Shown here: piece by piece, positions 1 to 5,273 of the stretch
How positions within the stretch are numbered: position 1 is the stretch's first letter
How the letters are laid out: each line of letters begins with the position of its first letter
From: Balneolaceae bacterium
Lineage (GTDB): Bacteria > Bacteroidota > Rhodothermia > Balneolales > Balneolaceae
Reading direction: 5' to 3'
DNA: 5,724 nucleotides
Assembly (NCBI GenBank): GCA_007118525.1
Contig: SKRK01000113.1
Span: forward strand, 1 to 5,724
Translations under genes and position numbers: made by a program
The notes under the pieces: model-generated
The model's database searches: none
Told to the model about the DNA's origin: nothing
The model's input: the letters and a program-made list of their open reading frames with translations, nothing else

Positions 1-438
1 AACTCAAATTTTACTGAATTTAAAACGGAGAGGCAGGAGATCAAACTGAACATTTTACCGAGAGATCTTGCAAGAAGATCTTCCGATATCTACCAGCTCA
101 CCTATCCCGAGGCTATGGAATATATTCAGTCCATTCAAAGAATAGGTGCCGGTGGTGTTGCTCTGCCGCAGGTTCAGCTCTTCGGGAGAATGGCCTACCC
201 GATATCGATAGTTGTACTCAGTATTATCGGTTTTGCGCTGGCTACCGAGCGCAGAAAAGGGGGCAAAGGCGTGTATATTGCGGCCGGATTGGCAATCAGC
301 TTTATTTACCTATCCATGCTGAAAGTGATTGAACCCTTTGGCATCGCAGGCACCATATCACCCGAGTTTGCGGCGATATTCCCCCACGCGGTTTTCCTGA
401 TCCTTGGGATAGGTATGCTCATTGCAGCTAAAAAATAG
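1..438 (+). CDS. LptF/LptG family LPS export permease, C-terminal part (5' end outside window)
   Basis: Frame 1 is open from the first base to the TAG at 436-438, giving 145 visible residues. An internal ATG at 115 is not the real start, because the frame is open upstream of it and the fold needs that sequence. The visible part has a polar segment (about 1-60), then three hydrophobic segments at about 64-82, 91-110 and 122-142, ending in a short Lys-Lys tail. The features YPISIVVLSIIGFALAT, a basic ERRKGGKG loop, and FGIAGTISPEFAAIFPHAVF resemble the last three helices of the YjgP/YjgQ permeases. In that family LptF and LptG pair with the ATPase LptB in the inner membrane and pull lipopolysaccharide out towards the LptC/LptA bridge. 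The jellyroll domain and first helices lie outside the window, so LptF cannot be told from LptG. Its 3' end faces the DUF3467-like gene. Confidence 0.85.
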   Translation, partial: NSNFTEFKTERQEIKLNILPRDLARRSSDIYQLTYPEAMEYIQSIQRIGAGGVALPQVQLFGRMAYPISIVVLSIIGFALATERRKGGKGVYIAAGLAISFIYLSMLKVIEPFGIAGTISPEFAAIFPHAVFLILGIGMLIAAKK

Positions 439-456
439 GTACTGTGGCCCGAATAT

Positions 457-476
457 GGGTTACCGGCCGGTAACCC
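457..476. terminator. Perfect 20-base palindrome between convergent genes, candidate bidirectional hairpin
   Basis: The arms GGGTTACCGG (457-466) and CCGGTAACCC (467-476) are exact reverse complements with no spacer. As RNA this would fold to an 8-bp GC-rich stem with a 4-base loop on either strand. It sits 18 bases after the stop of the permease gene and 22 bases beyond the stop of the minus-strand DUF3467-like gene, where a shared terminator would be expected. No U-tract follows directly on either strand, so it is not a textbook intrinsic terminator. It could instead be a protein binding site or an RNA 3'-end stabiliser. Confidence 0.5.
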
Positions 477-498
477 TACCTTGAAATCTGCATTTTAG

Positions 499-816
499 TT
501 AGGCTTCCGGCTTGGGTCCGCGGTAGTTATACGGCATGTCGAACTTCTCTTTGGAAGCGATTGTGCCGTGTTCTGCTTCATATTTTCGAATATTTTCACT
601 CAGCGCGTTGGCCAGTCGCTTTGCGTGATCGGGCGTGAGTACAAGACGCTTCACGACTTTAGCTTTGGGTACGGCGGGCATCATTGAGATAAAATCAAAA
701 ACAAATTCTGAGGGTGAATGGGTAATCATCACCAGGTTAGAATACGTCCCGGATGCCTCATCCTCTTTCAGCTCTATTTCAATTGGTTTTCCTTTCTTTG
801 GTTTATTCTGGTTCAT
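499..816 (-). CDS. DUF3467-like small protein
   Basis: This is a 105-residue protein on the minus strand. From memory of the family, the segments YSNLVMITHSPSEFVFDF (about 25-42) and PAVPKAKVVKRLVLTPDHAK (about 47-66) match the core of the DUF3467 family, small soluble proteins common in Bacteroidota. Their molecular function is not established, to my knowledge. It starts with a lysine-rich tail (residues 5-10) and ends in a Pro/Gly-rich tail (about 94-105). No signal peptide, membrane segment or cysteine is seen. The ATG (complement of 814-816) gives the usual length of about 100 residues, and the sequence before it carries no clear ribosome binding site. A period-7 repeat tract lies 29 bases upstream of the start, in its leader or promoter region. 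The family call is made without a database search. Confidence 0.85.
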   Translation of the reverse strand: MNQNKPKKGKPIEIELKEDEASGTYSNLVMITHSPSEFVFDFISMMPAVPKAKVVKRLVLTPDHAKRLANALSENIRKYEAEHGTIASKEKFDMPYNYRGPKPEA

Positions 817-844
817 CTTCAGGTTTTATATTTCAGGTTAAGGT

Positions 845-883
845 TCAGGTCTCAGGTCTCAGGTCTCAGGTCTCAGGTCTCAG
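845..883. repeat. Heptamer tandem repeat, CTCAGGT units
   Basis: The tract reads TCAGGT (845-850), then four exact CTCAGGT copies (851-878) and a partial CTCAG (879-883), about 5.6 copies of period 7. Degenerate relatives continue towards the DUF3467-like gene: TTCAGGT at 818-824, TTTCAGGT at 831-838 and TAAGGT at 839-844. Read on the minus strand, the unit is ACCTGAG, and the tract lies directly upstream of that gene's start. Exact copies flanked by decayed ones suggest growth by replication slippage. Confidence 0.9.
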
Positions 884-929
884 AAAATAGTTTCAAATAT
901 TTTACATCTTATTATATTTGTAGATGCAA

Positions 930-957
930 ACTGTTGACTGTCAACTGCTAACTGCCT
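930..957. repeat. Degenerate heptamer tandem repeat, ACTGNNN units
   Basis: Four consecutive 7-base units begin with ACTG: ACTGTTG (930-936), ACTGTCA (937-943), ACTGCTA (944-950) and ACTGCCT (951-957). The first four bases are constant while the last three vary. The tract contains a 13-base inverted repeat, GTTGAC-T-GTCAAC (933-945). It has the same period as the CTCAGGT tract 46 bases away but a different unit. Confidence 0.65.
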
Positions 958-972
958 ACGGTTTTCAGTTTA

Positions 973-986
973 AAGCTGATGAGCTT
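973..986. other. Weak inverted repeat downstream of the PLP enzyme gene
   Basis: AAGCT (973-977) and AGCTT (982-986) pair around a 4-base spacer, 50 bases beyond the stop of the minus-strand enzyme gene. The stem is short and no U-run follows it on the minus strand, so a terminator role is only a possibility. The rest of 884-1035, outside the second heptamer tract, shows no gene or strong structure. Confidence 0.2.
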
Positions 987-1035
987 CTGTTAATCTCGTT
1001 CACTGGTTCTGCTCAAGTGCCTTCCACTCAGAATA

Positions 1036-2022
1036 CTATTCATCCAAAAATCCATGTTGCTTCATCCACTCATCGTTATAGATCTTTGAAACATATCGTG
1101 TTCCGCTGTCGGGAAGAATTACAACCATCAGGTCGTTTTTTGTCAAATGATTCTCCCTGGCATACTTCAAAGCGCCATAAGCAGCTGATCCGCACGAGCC
1201 ACCAATAAAAAGCCCCTCCTGTTTTGCAAGTGCCCTGGTCATCTGAAAAGCATCCTTATCGCCAACCTGTACTATTGCATCTATTAAATCAAAGTCGACA
1301 TTTTTCGGTATGATATCTTCCCCGATCCCTTCAGTTAGGTAGGGTTTAATTTCGCTTTTGTCAAACTCACCGGTCTCAAAATATTTTTTATAGACCGATC
1401 CTACTGTGTCCACGCCAATCACTTTGATGTCAGGATTCTTCTCTTTTAGATATTTCGCGGCGCCTGATACAGTGCCACCGGTTCCCATTCCGGCAACATA
1501 ATGGGTAATTTTGCCCTCGGTCTGCTCCCAGATTTCAGGACCGGTCGTCTCGTAATGGGCTTTGGTATTGCTCAGGTTATCGTATTGGTTGGGATAGTAT
1601 GAGTTCGGTATCTCTTCACTCAGGCGTTTTGCTACAGAGTAGTAGCTACGGGGATCGTCCGGCTCAACATTGGTTGGGCACACTTCAACTCTTGCTCCAA
1701 GAGCCCGAAGCAGATCAATTTTCTCCTGGCTCTGTTTATCCGTGGTTGTAAAAACACAACGGTATCCGCGAACAGCCGCCACGAGGGCAAGCCCCATTCC
1801 TGTGTTTCCGCTTGTACCTTCTATAATGGTGCCACCGGGTTTAATTAAACCCTTCTCTTCAGCGTCAAGAATCATTTTAAGCGCAATGCGATCTTTAACG
1901 CTTTGGCCCGGGTTCAGATATTCTACTTTAGCTGCAACCGTGAGTTTTAAATCGTTAGTTACGCGATTGAGACGGACCAGCGGGGTATTGCCAATTGTAT
2001 CAATTATTGAATTGTGAATCAT
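1036..2022 (-). CDS. PLP-dependent cystathionine beta-synthase / cysteine synthase family protein
   Basis: This 328-residue fold-type II PLP enzyme makes a C-S bond by beta-replacement on serine or O-acetylserine. The start motif IGNTPLVRLNRV (10-21) is followed by the PLP lysine K43 in PGQSVKDR, the substrate-binding loop EGTSGNTG (68-75), the phosphate-binding GTGGT (180-184) and GGSCGS (274-279). Several stretches look more like cystathionine beta-synthase than CysK: DKQSQEKIDLLRALGA (95-110), NPQ-type SNTKAHYETT (151-160) and the ending VVILPDSGTRYVSKIYND (300-317). CBS condenses serine with homocysteine in transsulfuration. The protein has only the catalytic core: no N-terminal haem segment and no C-terminal Bateman (CBS) domains. 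Neither cysE nor a cystathionine gamma-lyase gene is adjacent, so context does not decide between CBS and O-acetylserine sulfhydrylase. It is divergent from the SpoIID-like gene and shares its upstream region. Confidence 0.9.
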   Translation of the reverse strand: MIHNSIIDTIGNTPLVRLNRVTNDLKLTVAAKVEYLNPGQSVKDRIALKMILDAEEKGLIKPGGTIIEGTSGNTGMGLALVAAVRGYRCVFTTTDKQSQEKIDLLRALGARVEVCPTNVEPDDPRSYYSVAKRLSEEIPNSYYPNQYDNLSNTKAHYETTGPEIWEQTEGKITHYVAGMGTGGTVSGAAKYLKEKNPDIKVIGVDTVGSVYKKYFETGEFDKSEIKPYLTEGIGEDIIPKNVDFDLIDAIVQVGDKDAFQMTRALAKQEGLFIGGSCGSAAYGALKYARENHLTKNDLMVVILPDSGTRYVSKIYNDEWMKQHGFLDE

Positions 2023-2053
2023 ATAATTTGTTATCTCTGTGAACTGCCTTAAT

Positions 2054-2081
2054 TTTGGCCTAAATATACTAAAATATATTG
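2054..2081 (+). promoter_or_regulatory. Candidate promoter for the SpoIID-like operon
   Basis: TTTG (2054-2057) is followed after 17 bases by TATATTG (2075-2081), resembling the Bacteroidota TTTG...TAnnTTTG promoter with one base missing in the -7 box. Transcription would begin near 2088, so the inverted repeat at 2090-2106 would fall at the start of the leader. It overlaps the candidate minus-strand promoter. Low confidence. Confidence 0.22.
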
Positions 2082-2087
2082 CGCGAA
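2061..2087 (-). promoter_or_regulatory. Candidate promoter for the PLP enzyme gene
   Basis: Read on the minus strand, TATATTTA (2068-2061) matches the Bacteroidota -7 consensus TAnnTTTG at 7 of 8 positions. A second TATATTTT lies at 2078-2071. The upstream TTC (2087-2085) is a poor -33 element at a short spacing. The site lies about 40 bases before the start codon. This is inferred from consensus only. Confidence 0.25.
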
Positions 2088-2089
2088 CC

Positions 2090-2106
2090 TGAGCATTCGA
2101 TGCTCA
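2090..2106. promoter_or_regulatory. 17-base inverted repeat in divergent promoter region
   Basis: TGAGCAT (2090-2096) and ATGCTCA (2100-2106) are perfect reverse complements around TCG. The element lies between the divergent PLP enzyme and SpoIID-like genes, 68 bases from the former start and 47 from the latter. Its symmetry and short spacer fit an operator for a dimeric regulator, or a small hairpin at the start of a leader. No regulator gene is visible nearby to pair with it. Confidence 0.4.
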
Positions 2107-2130
2107 CATTTCATCTGAAAAACTGTTATA

Positions 2131-2145
2131 GGGCTGATGGAGCCC
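2131..2145 (+). other. GC-rich hairpin just before the SpoIID-like start codon
   Basis: GGGCT (2131-2135) and AGCCC (2141-2145) can pair around a 5-base spacer. The stem ends 7 bases before the ATG at 2153. The only Shine-Dalgarno-like stretch here, GGAG (2139-2142), lies in its loop and second arm, so folding could affect translation start. The stem has only five base pairs. Confidence 0.3.
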
Positions 2146-2152
2146 CCGGAAT

Positions 2153-3376
2153 ATGAGACTTTTAACTATCCCTTTTATCTTGCTGGCTCTGTTCATCAGA
2201 ACGGATTATAACCTGAGCAATGAAGAAATGCTGGATCTTACGACTGTGGAAACAGTCCGGGTTTCGCTGTTTAATGCCACTCCGCCGTCAGTAATCAGAA
2301 TTAATGCCGTTGATCACGAAATTCAATTTTCAGTAAATGGTGAATCTTTTGACCTGAAACCGGGTGACGGATTTGTTTATATGCGTCCGGAATCTTCAAA
2401 AATCACTCTTAATTACGGACAAAAATCCATTCGGGCAGAACATATTACTATTACCAATGGCAGCGGCGGACTCACCCAGTTTTTCACGCCTCAGTTGGGT
2501 AACAGGGTCTATCACGGTAATTTTGAATTTGAGATAAACAGAGCACAGAACTCGATGCTAATCGTAAACTCTGTGGCATTAGAGCACTATATCGCTTCAG
2601 TTGTGGGAAGCGAGATGAATTTCAACAATATGGAAGCCCTCAAGAGCCAGGCTGTTGTGGCAAGAACCTACGCCTTGTGGAATATTCATCATACTCCCTA
2701 CCGGCAGTATCATCTGAAAGACAACGAACAGAACCAGGTGTACCTGGGTGCACTTCGGTCAAGGCCCGATTATGAAGAGGCCGCACAAGCTACCTCCGGA
2801 GAAATTCTGACGTGGAGTGACAAACTGGTCTTAACCGCTTTCTCAAGCACCTGTGGAGGAGTTACCAGCAGCAATGAAACGGTTTGGAGCGGCGAAGCTC
2901 TCCCATACCTCCGCTCTACCAGCGATGGCGATATGTGCTCCATGTCACCGCATTTCGAGTGGGAATTCTCCATTACGGAGCAGGAGCTGACCAATCTGAT
3001 CTCTGGCCGCTATGGATTTCATTATCAATCATACTCGACAAAAAAAGATCCGGCAGGCCGTGTAAAATCGATAACCTTCGCCAATAGAGAGAACCGCGAA
3101 CTCACCTTTAATGGAAATGAGTTCAGGCTGCTTGTAAACAGAACCTTTGGTGCGCTGGGATTACGAAGCACAAAATTCGATACGCATACACAAAACGGAT
3201 CCATTACATTTACCGGAAAAGGTTTGGGACACGGAGTTGGCCTTTGCCAGTGGGGTGCCAGGGGATTTGCAGAGGCCGGGTGGGGTTATCATGAAATTTT
3301 ATCATTTTACTTTAGTGGTACAAATATTGTAGATTTCCACACGATCGATAATCAAAAAATAGCCCTTTCTAAATAA
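2153..3376 (+). CDS. SpoIID/LytB domain-containing secreted protein
   Basis: This 407-residue protein begins with a short hydrophobic stretch (about 3-15) that looks like an export signal, although no clear cleavage or lipobox site is seen. Residues 30-130 form a beta-rich N-terminal region. The SpoIID core then shows HYIASVVGSEM (145-155), ALKSQAVVARTYAL (162-175), FSSTCGGVTSSNETVW (230-245) and the C-terminal GKGLGHGVGLCQWGARGFAE (355-374). E154 in GSEM aligns with the catalytic Glu (E88) of Bacillus SpoIID, a lytic transglycosylase acting on peptidoglycan glycan strands lacking stem peptides. LytB relatives enhance amidases. No sporulation genes are present, so a role in cell wall remodelling or division outside sporulation is inferred. 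C234, C262 and H267 could bind metal, as some relatives do, but this is not shown. The next gene starts 5 bases after the stop and is probably co-transcribed. Confidence 0.9.
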   Translation: MRLLTIPFILLALFIRTDYNLSNEEMLDLTTVETVRVSLFNATPPSVIRINAVDHEIQFSVNGESFDLKPGDGFVYMRPESSKITLNYGQKSIRAEHITITNGSGGLTQFFTPQLGNRVYHGNFEFEINRAQNSMLIVNSVALEHYIASVVGSEMNFNNMEALKSQAVVARTYALWNIHHTPYRQYHLKDNEQNQVYLGALRSRPDYEEAAQATSGEILTWSDKLVLTAFSSTCGGVTSSNETVWSGEALPYLRSTSDGDMCSMSPHFEWEFSITEQELTNLISGRYGFHYQSYSTKKDPAGRVKSITFANRENRELTFNGNEFRLLVNRTFGALGLRSTKFDTHTQNGSITFTGKGLGHGVGLCQWGARGFAEAGWGYHEILSFYFSGTNIVDFHTIDNQKIALSK

Positions 3377-3381
3377 GACTT

Positions 3382-3657
3382 ATGTTTCTGGAACAACAAA
3401 AACCAAAAGATTACGACTGCGGTTACAATATGGACCTGATGATAGCTGCCATACCGCGCATAGATGATCAGGAAGAGCGCATTCGTTATGCCAAACGCGT
3501 AGTTGGGCTCATCAAGCAGAGCCATCCGAATTGGGTAGACGATAAAGGACAGAGTAAACTTGCCTGGGATTACTATTTTGAACTGGCGGATTATAATCCC
3601 GAAGATTATGGAATTAAGAATCCGTTTCACTCGGGCCAATTCGACGATGCTGAGTAG
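3382..3657 (+). CDS. DUF4290-like small protein
   Basis: This 91-residue soluble protein has no signal peptide or membrane segment. It resembles the N-terminal part of DUF4290 proteins of Bacteroidota, with YDCGYNMDLMIAAI (11-24) in place of the family's YGRN-type start, then IDDQEERIRYAKRVVGLIKQ (27-46) and KLAWDYYFELADYN (59-72). Family members recalled are longer, around 200 residues, so this looks like a short version. Stops follow closely in the downstream sequence and no frameshifted continuation was recognised. No function is known. It starts 5 bases after the SpoIID-like stop with no room for a separate promoter, so translation is probably coupled. The ATG at 3382 is preferred because conserved sequence begins within ten residues. 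Confidence 0.75.
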   Translation: MFLEQQKPKDYDCGYNMDLMIAAIPRIDDQEERIRYAKRVVGLIKQSHPNWVDDKGQSKLAWDYYFELADYNPEDYGIKNPFHSGQFDDAE

Positions 3658-3719
3658 GCACGCGGGTCTAAGTAAAAACCTCTGAATTTAGCTTTCTTAT
3701 ACAAATTTCCATTCTGCCC

Positions 3720-3747
3720 ACTCTATTGCCAACCAACAGGATAGAGT
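3720..3747. other. Inverted repeat downstream of the DUF4290-like gene
   Basis: ACTCTAT (3720-3726) and ATAGAGT (3741-3747) form perfect 7-bp arms around a 14-base spacer, in which CC and GG could add two further pairs. It lies 63 bases after the preceding stop. No T-run follows, so an intrinsic terminator is uncertain; it could also belong to the upstream regulatory region of menF. Confidence 0.3.
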
Positions 3748-3768
3748 CAGAAAAGGTTTTGGAATGAT

Positions 3769-3803
3769 AAACTTTCAATTTATATTGAAAGTATTGAAAG
3801 TTT
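3769..3803. promoter_or_regulatory. Three-copy 9-base motif upstream of menF, one inverted and two direct
   Basis: ACTTTCAAT (3771-3779) is followed by its reverse complement ATTGAAAGT at 3784-3792 and again, directly abutting, at 3793-3801. The first arm can pair with copy two (9 bp, 4-base loop) or with copy three (11 bp over 3769-3779 and 3793-3803, 13-base loop). The block ends 15 bases before the menF start codon. Such a layout suits an operator with repeated half-sites or a pair of mutually exclusive hairpins; which applies cannot be told from sequence. Confidence 0.5.
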
Positions 3804-3814
3804 TAGTCTAAAAT
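3785..3814 (+). promoter_or_regulatory. Candidate promoter for menF-menD
   Basis: TTGAAA (3785-3790) and TAAAAT (3809-3814) resemble sigma-70 -35 and -10 boxes with an 18-base spacer. The -35 box lies inside the repeated 9-base motif. Transcription would start at about 3819-3822, at the menF ATG, implying a leaderless or nearly leaderless mRNA. The match is to the general bacterial consensus rather than the Bacteroidota TAnnTTTG form, so confidence is low. Confidence 0.28.
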
Positions 3815-3818
3815 AAGT

Positions 3819-5273
3819 ATGGGTTATAGCTCTTTCGACCACATCATTCCAACAGAATTCATTGAAGCCCTTGACTCTCCGGCTTTTACGGAATTTCTGC
3901 GTCAAATCAGAAATTCCAGCTCAAAGTTACTGTCTGTTACGCTTCCCATCGCACCTATCGATCCGCTCGCAGCGCTGGAGCTAAATCCCGATTATGATGA
4001 GAAGTTTTACTGGGATCATCCCGATAATGAGATCTCCATTTCAGCTGCCGGTAAAGTTGTAGAACTGAAAGCTACCGGCTCAAACAGGTTTGAAGAGATC
4101 TCACAACAAACGTTTGAGCTCAAGGGAAAAATTGATGCCTACACCGCAATTCAGCACGACATGGCCGGGCCACTCTTTTTAGGCGGTTACTCTTTTGATA
4201 ACTATAATATTGGCAAGGTTTGGAAAAAATTTGGTGCAGCCCGCTTTATTCTTCCGGAGTGGATGGTAGTAAGAAGCGGAAACCTGCACCTGCTTACCCT
4301 TACCATAGACAAGAAAAGTTTTACTGTCGATGAAATTTATCAGGAAATTATAAGCCATATCACCAGTTTTATAAGTCTGTCGGGAAACCTTCAGAATCAT
4401 ATAGAACCGGAAACCATCAGTTCCAATATTTTATGCACGCTGCAATCACCTGACGATCGCAATCGATGGTTCCAAAAAGTAGAACATGCCAAGACGATGA
4501 TCCGGGATAAAATTTTTGAAAAAATTGTCCTTGCCCGGACCGTTACTCTTCAAATGCAGCATCAGCCCCACTTTACACAGCTCACTCATCAGCTTCGTCA
4601 AAAATATCCTGAATGCTTCAACTTTATGGTGCAGAAAGATTCAGACACTGCATTCATCGGAGCCACGCCCGAACGATTGGCCTCTTTTAGTGATGGAAAG
4701 TTTATGACGGAAGGATTGGCCGGCAGTACATCCAGAGGGCATAGTGCCGTAGAAGATGCGGCCCTTGCTCAGAACCTGCTGGATAGCAGTAAGGATCGAG
4801 ACGAACACGAATTTGTTGTAAGGGCGATAAATGATAACCTGAAAAAATTCAGCTATCGGGTAGAGCATCCCAAACAGCCCGGCATCAAAAAATTGAAGAA
4901 TGTTCAGCACCTTTTTACACCTATATCAGCGTCAATCAAAAAAGGGGTGCAAATTCATGAACTGATCAATGAGATGCATCCTACACCTGCTGTGGGAGGT
5001 TATCCCCGAAAAGAGGCAGTTTCTCATATTCATGAAATTGAGCAGATGGACAGGGGCTGGTATGCCGCTCCCATTGGATGGTTCAACCTGAACGGATCGG
5101 GAGAGTTTGCAGTGGCCATTCGCAGTGCCTTGATCAATAAAAACAGGGCAACACTTTATGCAGGTTGTGGAATCGTGGCCGATTCCGACCCTGAAAAAGA
5201 GTGGAATGAAACCCTGCTCAAATTCAAACCGATGATGGACTCCCTGAACAGGAATCAAAGCCGAAATGAGTAA
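3819..5273 (+). CDS. menF: Isochorismate synthase, menaquinone pathway
   Basis: This 484-residue chorismate-binding enzyme converts chorismate to isochorismate with Mg2+, opening the menaquinone branch. The C-terminal catalytic domain (about 215-475) carries FEKIVLAR (233-240), in which K235 aligns with the water-activating K190 of E. coli MenF; GATPERL (281-287), in which E285 matches E240; GLAGST (299-304); SKDRDEHEFV (324-333), with Mg-binding E329; PTPAVGGYP (388-396); GWYAAPIGW (413-421); and GCGIVADSDPEKEWNET (449-465). The Ala in GLAGS argues for isochorismate synthase rather than TrpE (Thr) or PabB (Lys). The N-terminal 200 residues are poorly conserved, as usual, and make it somewhat longer than the E. 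coli enzyme. An in-frame TAG at 3804 leaves ATG 3819 as the first possible start. No Shine-Dalgarno is seen. Overlap with menD supports MenF over the salicylate or siderophore homologues. Confidence 0.93.
   Translation: MGYSSFDHIIPTEFIEALDSPAFTEFLRQIRNSSSKLLSVTLPIAPIDPLAALELNPDYDEKFYWDHPDNEISISAAGKVVELKATGSNRFEEISQQTFELKGKIDAYTAIQHDMAGPLFLGGYSFDNYNIGKVWKKFGAARFILPEWMVVRSGNLHLLTLTIDKKSFTVDEIYQEIISHITSFISLSGNLQNHIEPETISSNILCTLQSPDDRNRWFQKVEHAKTMIRDKIFEKIVLARTVTLQMQHQPHFTQLTHQLRQKYPECFNFMVQKDSDTAFIGATPERLASFSDGKFMTEGLAGSTSRGHSAVEDAALAQNLLDSSKDRDEHEFVVRAINDNLKKFSYRVEHPKQPGIKKLKNVQHLFTPISASIKKGVQIHELINEMHPTPAVGGYPRKEAVSHIHEIEQMDRGWYAAPIGWFNLNGSGEFAVAIRSALINKNRATLYAGCGIVADSDPEKEWNETLLKFKPMMDSLNRNQSRNE

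Noticed and set aside
891..920. Plus-strand TATATTTG (913-920), a perfect TAnnTTTG box with a TTTC at 891-894
   Set aside because: It would drive transcription antisense into the PLP enzyme gene, and no plus-strand gene with protein-like features follows. An antisense RNA cannot be excluded, but nothing supports it.
911..944. Minus-strand TTGACA (939-944) and TATAAT (911-916) as a promoter for the DUF3467-like gene
   Set aside because: Both hexamers are perfect, but the 22-base spacer is too long for a normal sigma-70 promoter, and the TTGACA arises within the ACTGNNN repeat tract.
635..951. Plus-strand open frames over the DUF3467-like gene and the heptamer tract
   Set aside because: They are antisense to a recognisable gene, and the part across the tract simply encodes the heptamer repeat (repeating Ser-Gln-Val-Ser-Gly-Leu-Arg).
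845..957. CRISPR-like array
   Set aside because: The units are 7 bases long and contiguous, without unique spacers or repeats of CRISPR length, and no cas genes are present.
924..1208. Plus-strand open frame of 94 codons
   Set aside because: It overlaps the repeat tract and the 3' end of the well-supported minus-strand PLP enzyme gene, and its composition does not resemble a known protein.
2087..2093. A single ACCTGAG matching the heptamer unit near the divergent promoters
   Set aside because: One 7-base match is expected by chance in a window of this size and there is no tandem copy.
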